Below, in pieces: positions 57,455 through 64,000 of a DNA stretch of 64,000 bases. Below the pieces are notes generated by a model. It had not been told where the DNA came from. It searched no databases and saw nothing but the letters and a program-made list of their open reading frames with translations. This DNA is from Tragulus kanchil (lineage: Eukaryota; Chordata; Mammalia; Artiodactyla; Tragulidae). The DNA lies in the NCBI GenBank assembly GCA_022376925.1, contig JAIOJX010000026.1, forward strand, positions 254,135,330 to 254,199,329, given 5' to 3'. Each line of letters starts with the position of its first letter. Position 1 is the stretch's first letter. The position numbers and the translations under genes were made by a program.

Positions 57455-57742
57455 GGGCTTCCCTGGTGGTCCAGTGGGTAGAGTTCACCTTGTAGTGCAA
57501 GGGGCTCCAGTTCGATCCCTGGCCTGGGAGGATCCCACGTGCCGTTGAGCTGCTGGACTGGTGTGCCAACTGCCGAGCTGGAGCTCTGGAGCTCATACAC
57601 CCAGAGCCAATGCTCTACAGAGAGACAGGCCACTGCAAAGGGAGGCTCACATAGACCAAAAGAATAAAGATGAAAATAAATAAATAAATAAAACAATAAA
57701 AAAACCCAAGAGGCCAAAGTTAAAAAAAGAGAAAAAAAAAAG
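57455..57742 (+). mobile_element. CHR-type SINE with target duplication
   Basis: Starts 'gggcttccctggtggtccag' and ends in a long A-rich tail. The direct repeat 'gccaagcaaa' is found at 57445-57454 and 57743-57752, the 10-bp target duplication. It inserted immediately after the A-rich end of the old L1, a common landing site. Confidence 0.93.
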
Positions 57743-57752
57743 GCCAAGCAAA

Positions 57753-58660
57753 CAAAAAACGGGGGATCAGGGACTTCTACTTACAGTTATGCTGGAGTAA
57801 CTGGTCCCAGACTCATCCTGCCATAAACAGTGAGATAGTACCCATGAGGTGGGTGAGTGTTCTCAGTAATTAAGACACAGGGACCCCAGGATTGAGAAAT
57901 TTTAAAGAAGAAAAACACATAGCTTGAGCCCCAAATTTGCCCTGGCTTTCTGCCTAGAGATACTTACCAGCTGGCACAGGCTGCCAAAGGCGAAGCTTTG
58001 CTGAACAAAACAAGCTGAGGTCAGAATTTGGGGTGGCAAAAGTGCCTGGAGTTAGCAGAAAAGAGTACCTGATAGGAAGAAACTGCATGGGGAAGAGAGG
58101 TAGCTGCATGGCTGCAAAAGACGATATCAGAAGTCACACTGTACCATGTAACAGTGGAGCCCAGTCTAGCTATAATGGAGAGAATCTCACTGAATTCCTC
58201 AGATATTTAGATTAAAACCTAGAAAGGTCAGACTTTCCAGGTATGCAGCATACTCTAGAATGAGAGCCACACCTTACACCTATAGCAGAACCACAAAAGA
58301 CAAGCTCGAGGGTTCAGAAGTTATTTAATGTATTGCTTGAGTAAAACTCAACACTCTTTAAAGGAAGACACCAAATCTGGACTCCCTACAAAGTATCATA
58401 TACAATGTCCAACATTCAGTAGAAAATAATATTTTGAAAATAACTATTACAGTGATAAAACCGTAAGTATACAGATTAATTAAAAAGAAAGCTCAAAGTA
58501 CTAATAACAGGAATGAAGTAGACTAATATCTTAGAAATCCCGCTGACGATAGAAAAACAATCCAGGAATTTTATAAACAACTTTATTGTAATTCATGTGA
58601 CAACTTAAAGGAGAAATTTCTTAAGTAATACACTTTACAAAATGGAGACAATAATCTAAA
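57753..58660 (+). other. Non-coding DNA, possibly an old L1 5' portion
   Basis: 'tgtccaacattcagtagaaa' and 'aggaagacaccaaatctgga' are reminiscent of the region before ORF1 in ancient L1s. The resemblance is weak and there is no frame longer than 60 residues. Confidence 0.35.
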
Positions 58661-58676
58661 ATATTAATAGTGTGGT

Positions 58677-58857
58677 GTATCACTTTAGTTGTGGCCACCT
58701 CTTTGTAACCTCATGGACTGTAGCCCGCCAGGCTCCTCTGCTCATGGGATTCTCCAGGCAAGAATACTGGAGGGGAGTCTTCACCCAGGGATCCAACTCA
58801 CATTTCCTGCATTCTCAGGCAGGTTCTTTACCACTTATGTCACCTGGGAAGCCTCTA
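58677..58857 (-). mobile_element. Bov-tA-type SINE, antisense
   Basis: Reverse body 'ccacctctttgtaacctcat', 'ggactgtagcccgccaggct' and 'ccacttatgtcacctgggaa'. About 20 bp of the middle are missing. Repeated at 59793-59973. Confidence 0.9.
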
Positions 58858-59566
58858 AATGCTATTAGCAGGGGCCTGCAAAGTCAAAACTATTCTCATA
58901 ATCATACTCAAAATTTCTTTGTCTTTTCCACTTTTAATCTCCCATGAGCAGAGTTTTCCATGGATGTCATGTGTGATACTGCAATAGACTGAACACAGAA
59001 ACAGAGGTGCAAATCAATTGTCTTCTATTAAGCTATACATTTAAAAAGTTTAGTAAGAATAGAGGGCAAGTTTTTTGTAGGACATACCTAAAGAGTGTTT
59101 ATCAGTGATTCATTATTAGTTACAAGAGAAGACTCTGTTACTTAGATATCTATTACTTGCTATTTCCTTGCCAATGGTACATATTTATTAAATGAGTAGG
59201 CATCAAGGAGTTTGGGAAAAAACAGATTTCTACTCATCCTTATTTTTCTCAGCTACTTAATTCCTTGGAATCGATATGTTGACTTACTTCTGGAAAAGTC
59301 TCTTGTAGAGATCAAAACTTTAAAACATTGAAATAGAGCGCTATAAAGATGAGTTATTACAATTAATTTTTGTGTAGGACATGGAGGTACACAGCCATAT
59401 AAGCCAATTTAGCTTTACCTGTTACCAGCCAGATAAGAGTGAATAAAGGTGAATAAAGCTACTAATATTTCAGAAAACATTTCCAAGAGAGCTCATGAAG
59501 TTGGGCAATGAATCTCTAATATGTGAATAGGTTAGTTAATAAAAGCTCTTGGATTTAAAGGCAATA
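58858..59566. other. Non-coding DNA, no recognised element
   Basis: AT-rich, repeated at 59974-60682 through duplication 19. No feature identified. Confidence 0.5.
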
Positions 59567-59568
59567 AA

Positions 59569-59647
59569 GGGCTTCCTTGGTAGCCTAGTGTTATAGAAGC
59601 CACCTGCAATGCAGGAGACAAGGGTTTGATTCCCAGGTCAAGAAGAC
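59569..59647 (+). mobile_element. Bov-tA-type SINE, cut by a joint
   Basis: Only the tRNA-like head ('gggcttccttggtagcctag' to 'tttgattcccaggtcaa') is present before the joint of duplication 19. The complete element is at 60687-60888. Confidence 0.9.
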
Positions 59648-59792
59648 TAATATCTTAGAAATCCGCTGACGATAGAAAAACAATCCAGGAATTTAAAACC
59701 TTTGTAATTCATGTGACAACTTAAAGGAGAAATTTCTTAAGTAATACACTTTACAAAATGGAGACAATAATCTAAAATATTAATAGTGTGGT

Positions 59793-59973
59793 GTATCACT
59801 TTAGTTGTGGCCACCTCTTTGTAACCTCATGGACTGTAGCCCGCCAGGCTCCTCTGCTCATGGGATTCTCCAGGCAAGAATACTGGAGGGGAGTCTTCAC
59901 CCAGGGATCCAACTCACATTTCCTGCATTCTCAGGCAGGTTCTTTACCACTTATGTCACCTGGGAAGCCTCTA
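59793..59973 (-). mobile_element. Bov-tA-type SINE, antisense (duplicate)
   Basis: Second copy of 58677-58857, offset 1116. Confidence 0.9.
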
Positions 59974-60686
59974 AATGCTATTAGCAGGGGCCTGCAAAGT
60001 CAAAACTATTCTCATAATCATACTCAAAATTTCTTTGTCTTTTCCACTTTTAATCTCCCATGAGCAGAGTTTTCCATGGATGTCATGTGTGATACTGCAA
60101 TAGACTGAACACAGAAACAGAGGTGCAAATCAATTGTCTTCTATTAAGCTATACATTTAAAAAGTTTAGTAAGAATAGAGGGCAAGTTTTTTGTAGGACA
60201 TACCTAAAGAGTGTTTATCAGTGATTCATTATTAGTTACAAGAGAAGACTCTGTTACTTAGATATCTATTACTTGCTATTTCCTTGCCAATGGTACATAT
60301 TTATTAAATGAGTAGGCATCAAGGAGTTTGGGAAAAAACAGATTTCTACTCATCCTTATTTTTCTCAGCTACTTAATTCCTTGGAATCGATATGTTGACT
60401 TACTTCTGGAAAAGTCTCTTGTAGAGATCAAAACTTTAAAACATTGAAATAGAGCGCTATAAAGATGAGTTATTACAATTAATTTTTGTGTAGGACATGG
60501 AGGTACACAGCCATATAAGCCAATTTAGCTTTACCTGTTACCAGCCAGATAAGAGTGAATAAAGGTGAATAAAGCTACTAATATTTCAGAAAACATTTCC
60601 AAGAGAGCTCATGAAGTTGGGCAATGAATCTCTAATATGTGAATAGGTTAGTTAATAAAAGCTCTTGGATTTAAAGGCAATAAAGG

Positions 60687-60888
60687 GCTTCCTTGGTAGC
60701 CTAGTGTTATAGAAGCCACCTGCAATGCAGGAGACAAGGGTTTGATTCCCAGGTCAAGAAGATCCCCTGGAGAAGGAAGTGGCAACCCACTCCAGTATTC
60801 TTGCCTGAGAAATCCCATGGAGGAACCTGGTGGACTATAGTCCATAGGATCACAGAGTTGGACACAATTTAGAGATTGAACAATAACA
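60687..60888 (+). mobile_element. Bov-tA-type SINE with target duplication
   Basis: Head 'gcttccttggtagcctagtg', body 'gatcccctggagaaggaagt', 'ggcaacccactccagtattc' and 'aaatcccatgg', and tail 'gattgaacaataac'. The 14-bp flanks 'aaaggcaataaagg' (60673-60686) and 'aaaggcagtaaagg' (60889-60902) differ by one base and are the target duplication. Confidence 0.93.
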
Positions 60889-61011
60889 AAAGGCAGTAAA
60901 GGTCATATAAGAAGGAAGAAATAGAACTTTTGTTCTACACGAGACTTGGGGTCACTCCTCAGACTTGGAGTGTGCACATCTCCTCTGGATTTATCTAGAG
61001 CACCAAACCCT

Positions 61012-63169
61012 GTGTGACAGGAGAGCTGGGAAACTGGAAAGTGCTAAATTCTGAGACAAAAACAAATATATCTGTCATAATCTTTTATTTCATGGAATCC
61101 ATTGTAGTAGAATATGCCGTCCAGCGAGTAAAGGTTGATTTTTATAAACTCATCTTTCTAAGACCAAAATTCCCCTTGGAATAAGAAAATTTTCTTTGGA
61201 TCTGTCTATTAGGGCAGAAAAAATGCTTCAAGCTTATGATAAATTCTTGTATTGCACAGTGCTTTACAAAGCCAGCCAATTGGTGGCCTCTAAAGAATTT
61301 CTCCAGTAACTTCCCGAGTCCACTCCCTTGAATACACATATTTGCCTGACTCAGTCAAAAATGTCATCAATCAGGATTGTGCAGTAAATAATAGTGTAGG
61401 GATTATTCCCAAAGCAGCAATGAGTGATTGTTCTCATACACGGTGTTCAGGATTATTACATGAGAAGTAAAGAGTCGTGGCAGGATGAATTTTGCCTACA
61501 GCTGACCGCAGGTTACTCCTACTTGCTACTGGCAGGAAGCATGTCATGGGGAAAGGCTAAAATAATATGAGTAGAAAGTTCATATTGATCTTATTCGATA
61601 GGTATAAGTGATTATAAAGATGACCAACACAAAGCCCTTGCCTTTGGAAAAGCTCAACTTATTACATGTTATGAGAATCACAAATTCATAAAAGCATTTT
61701 CCTTAAAAGGTTTGCACTTTGACATTAGTTTGAAAATTTTTTTCTATAATATATAAAAATGTTATCAAGATGTGTATTTATCACTTGTGAAATATTTTTA
61801 AATAAATTAGATCTGTAATCATTATAACAGTATATTCCCCTGTCTCTAAATAAGGTATGGTCTACTTGGCAAACTTTCCACCTTCAAGATGGCTTTTTTG
61901 TCACTTTCTCTGATTTTTTAAAATAATCCCCAGGAAGATTTATTGCTCTGCTGGCTTGTGTCTGCAATTATAACAATAACAATAATAATTCCCAGTTATC
62001 AAGTGCTTTCTATATGCCAAAGACTATTCTTAGAAGTAAGTCATTTAATTCTCACAAAACTGTATAACGTAAGTCAAATATATAATTTGCCATTTTCCTC
62101 AGACTGATCTAAAGTGTGACAGGAGAGCTGGGAAACTGGAAAGTGCTAAATTCTGAGACAAAAACAAATATATCTGTCATAATCTTTTATTTCATGGAAT
62201 CCATTGTAGTAGAATATGCCGTCCAGCGAGTAAAGGTTGATTTTTATAAACTCATCTTTCTAAGACCAAAATTCCCCTTGGAATAAGAAAATTTTCTTTG
62301 GATCTGTCTATTAGGGCAGAAAAATGCTTCAAGCTTATGATAAATTCTTGTATTGCACAGTGCTTTACAAAGCCAGCCAATTGGTGGCCTCTAAAGAATT
62401 TCTCCAGTAACTTCCCGAGTCCACTCCCTTGAATACACATATTTGCCTGACTCAGTCAAAAATGTCATCAATCAGGATTGTGCAGTAAATAATAGTGTAG
62501 GGATTATTCCCAAAGCAGCAATGAGTGATTGTTCTCATACACGGTGTTCAGGATTATTACATGAGAAGTAAAGAGTCGTGGCAGGATGAATTTTGCCTAC
62601 AGCTGACCGCAGGTTACTCCTACTTGCTACTGGCAGGAAGCATGTCATGGGGAAAGGCTAAAATAATATGAGTAGAAAGTTCATATTGATCTTATTCGAT
62701 AGGTATAAGTGATTATAAAGATGACCAACACAAAGCCCTTGCCTTTGGAAAAGCTCAACTTATTACATGTTATGAGAATCACAAATTCATAAAAGCATTT
62801 TCCTTAAAAGGTTTGCACTTTGACATTAGTTTGAAAATTTTTTTCTATAATATATAAAAATGTTATCAAGATGTGTATTTATCACTTGTGAAATATTTTT
62901 AAATAAATTAGATCTGTAATCATTATAACAGTATATTCCCCTGTCTCTAAATAAGGTATGGTCTACTTGGCAAACTTTCCACCTTCAAGATGGCTTTTTT
63001 GTCACTTTCTCTGATTTTTTAAAATAATCCCCAGGAAGATTTATTGCTCTGCTGGCTTGTGTCTGCAATTATAACAATAACAATAATAATTCCCAGTTAT
63101 CAAGTGCTTTCTATATGCCAAAGACTATTCTTAGAAGTAAGTCATTTAATTCTCACAAAACTGTATAAC
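61012..63169. repeat. Duplication 20 (61012-62068 / 62114-63169, offset 1102 to 1101)
   Basis: Two copies of about 1.06 kb, identical except for an A-run contraction ('cagaaaaaatgc' / 'cagaaaaatgc'). The joint carries the longest filler in the window, 45 bp (62069-62113), matching neither the continuation of copy 1 nor the sequence before copy 2. Most of the content is non-coding and unrecognised. Confidence 0.97.
61985..62068 (+). mobile_element. MIR SINE fragment cut by a joint
   Basis: 'ccagttatcaagtgctttct' and 'gtcatttaattctcacaaaa' are the MIR core. The element is interrupted at 62069 and is complete only in copy 2 (63086-63485). Confidence 0.75.
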
Positions 63170-63485
63170 TATTGTGCCTTTTTTACATGTCAGGAAAATG
63201 AGGTATGGAGAAGTTATATATGTTGCCCAGGGTCACATGCGGGCTGCCCAGGTGGCTCTGTGGTAAAGAATCTGTCTTCCAATACTGGGTATGTGGGTTT
63301 GATCTCTGGGTTGGGAAGATCCCCAGGAGAAGAAATTGGCAACCCATTCCAGTATCTTGCCTGGGAAGTCCCGTGGACAGAGGAGCCTGGTGGGGTCACC
63401 AAAGAATTGGACATGACTTAGCGATTAGACAACAAAAGAGGTCACCCGGTCAGTTAGTGACAGAGCTGCCTTATGGACCTGGCTG
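63086..63485 (+). mobile_element. MIR SINE interrupted by a Bov-tA
   Basis: MIR core 'tcaagtgctttctatatgcc', 'gtcatttaattctcacaaaa', 'acatgtcaggaaaatgaggt' and 'gttgcccagggtcaca', then a Bov-tA insertion. The MIR then resumes with 'ggtcacccggtcagttagtg' and 'acagagctgcc'. The repeated 'ggtcac' on both sides marks the likely short target duplication. Confidence 0.82.
63240..63432 (+). mobile_element. Bov-tA-type SINE, nested in MIR
   Basis: Head 'cgggctgcccaggtggctct', then 'gtttgatctctgggttggga', 'agatccccaggagaagaaat' and 'ccgtggacagaggagcctgg', ending 'gcgattagacaacaa'. Complete. Confidence 0.93.
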
Positions 63486-63524
63486 GTTGCATCCTTTACC
63501 ACTATGTGATGGTCCTTCTCACTA

Positions 63525-64000
63525 GCTCTAATAGTCATCCATCACATGGTTTTAAGTTGGTATTTGGAAGTCCATTTCACTGTAGTCTGTATCCTCTGTA
63601 AGAATAGGGCTATCCCTCATCGTAGAGGACAGTTAAACCCTATGACAATGAAAATTGAGTGACTTCAGTGGTTCATGCTTTTACTTATTCACAAGTCACT
63701 TTTTACCAAATTTACTCAATAACCCCCTTCCCCCATTACCAAACAGACAAAAGAACTCTTTGTCCTAGCTAAAGGAGTGCATTTTATAAAAACAATACCC
63801 TGTTTTATTCCAGAGAGATTACAGGTTAGGTTTAATGACAAAGGAAGCACTTTGTACGAATATTTGAACAGTACCACCTGTTGAAACTTGCAATGTTATT
63901 GCTTGAAACTCTTCAGAATTCAAGATTTAAACTCTCCTCCAGTCACAAGAGAGCTGATGTGAGCACTGCCAAGAAAATAATGACCAGACCCTCTGTCCCA
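63525..64000. other. Non-coding DNA, no recognised element
   Basis: No repeat, gene or RNA signature recognised up to the end of the window. Confidence 0.5.

Larger units (their letters stand above)
58520..60762. repeat. Duplication 19 (58520-59647 / 59645-60762, offset 1125 to 1116)
   Basis: Two copies of about 1.12 kb. Copy 2 has deletions only within its first 60 bases ('aaatcccgctg' to 'aaatccgctg'; 'ggaattttataaacaact' shortened to 'ggaatttaaaacc'). After that the offset stays at 1116. The 3' end of copy 1 stops in the middle of a Bov-tA that is complete only in copy 2. Confidence 0.97.

Noticed and set aside
849..63169. A novel tandem-amplification system or a family of duplicated small genes
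   Set aside because: Copies carry no shared motif, no common boundary sequence and no conserved ORF. They overlap in tiling order and have errors only at edges. Unmerged overlaps explain them with fewer assumptions.
1..64000. CRISPR array, phage, plasmid or bacterial operon
   Set aside because: No short regularly spaced repeats with unique spacers. All recognisable elements are mammalian retrotransposons or DNA transposons.

Overview
The window is non-coding nuclear DNA from a ruminant artiodactyl, most likely a bovid. The evidence is the set of repeats: many Bov-tA SINEs (tRNA-Glu-like head, BovA-type body), several longer CHR-type cetartiodactyl SINEs, and a young ruminant-type L1. Older mammalian fossils (L2, MIR, MLT1, MER5A-like hAT, ancient L1M) lie between them. 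I recognise no host protein-coding exon, no tRNA or rRNA gene and no bacterial-type feature. The only real protein-coding capacity belongs to L1.

The dominant anomaly is not a gene. Twenty direct duplications of about 1.1 kb (copy offset 1,059-1,187 bp, mean about 1,114) occur along the whole window at 1.9-5.9 kb intervals. Each consists of two nearly identical copies placed head to tail. They cut through unique DNA, SINEs, L1, LTRs and ancient repeats without regard to content. In five places consecutive duplications overlap, so the shared stretch occurs three times in tiling order. At many joints the outermost tens of bases are noisy (homopolymer changes, small indels, unplaceable filler of 9-45 bp), while the interiors agree almost perfectly. 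This is what overlapping contigs or tiles look like when they are butt-joined instead of merged. I therefore read the duplications as assembly artefacts. Taking one copy of each gives a true locus of about 41.7 kb.

Layout. 1-7.4 kb: sparse unique DNA with Bov-tA SINEs. 7.4-11.7 kb: unique DNA, then CHR SINEs, including two inserted at the same target. 11.8-23.1 kb: one full-length antisense L1 with a 12-bp target-site duplication, stretched by four of the false duplications; its ORF1 is intact and its ORF2 is open except at the joints. 23.1-28.1 kb: Bov-tA SINEs and an ancient L1M. 28.3-30.5 kb: an L2. 30.6-37.2 kb: hAT relics, two MLT1 LTRs and a MIR. 37.2-40.7 kb: unique DNA and an AT/AC microsatellite. 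40.7-44.7 kb: a 5'-inverted (twin-primed) L1. 45-53 kb: mostly unique DNA with one CHR SINE. 53.3-55.0 kb: a class II-like solo LTR with a 6-bp target duplication. 55-64 kb: L2, L1 remnants, SINEs and a MIR split by a Bov-tA.

There is no operon or pathway here. The biology is retrotransposition: L1 supplies the machinery, and the SINEs show L1-type A-rich tails and target-site duplications. Repeat family names are from memory of consensus sequences and were not confirmed by a database search.
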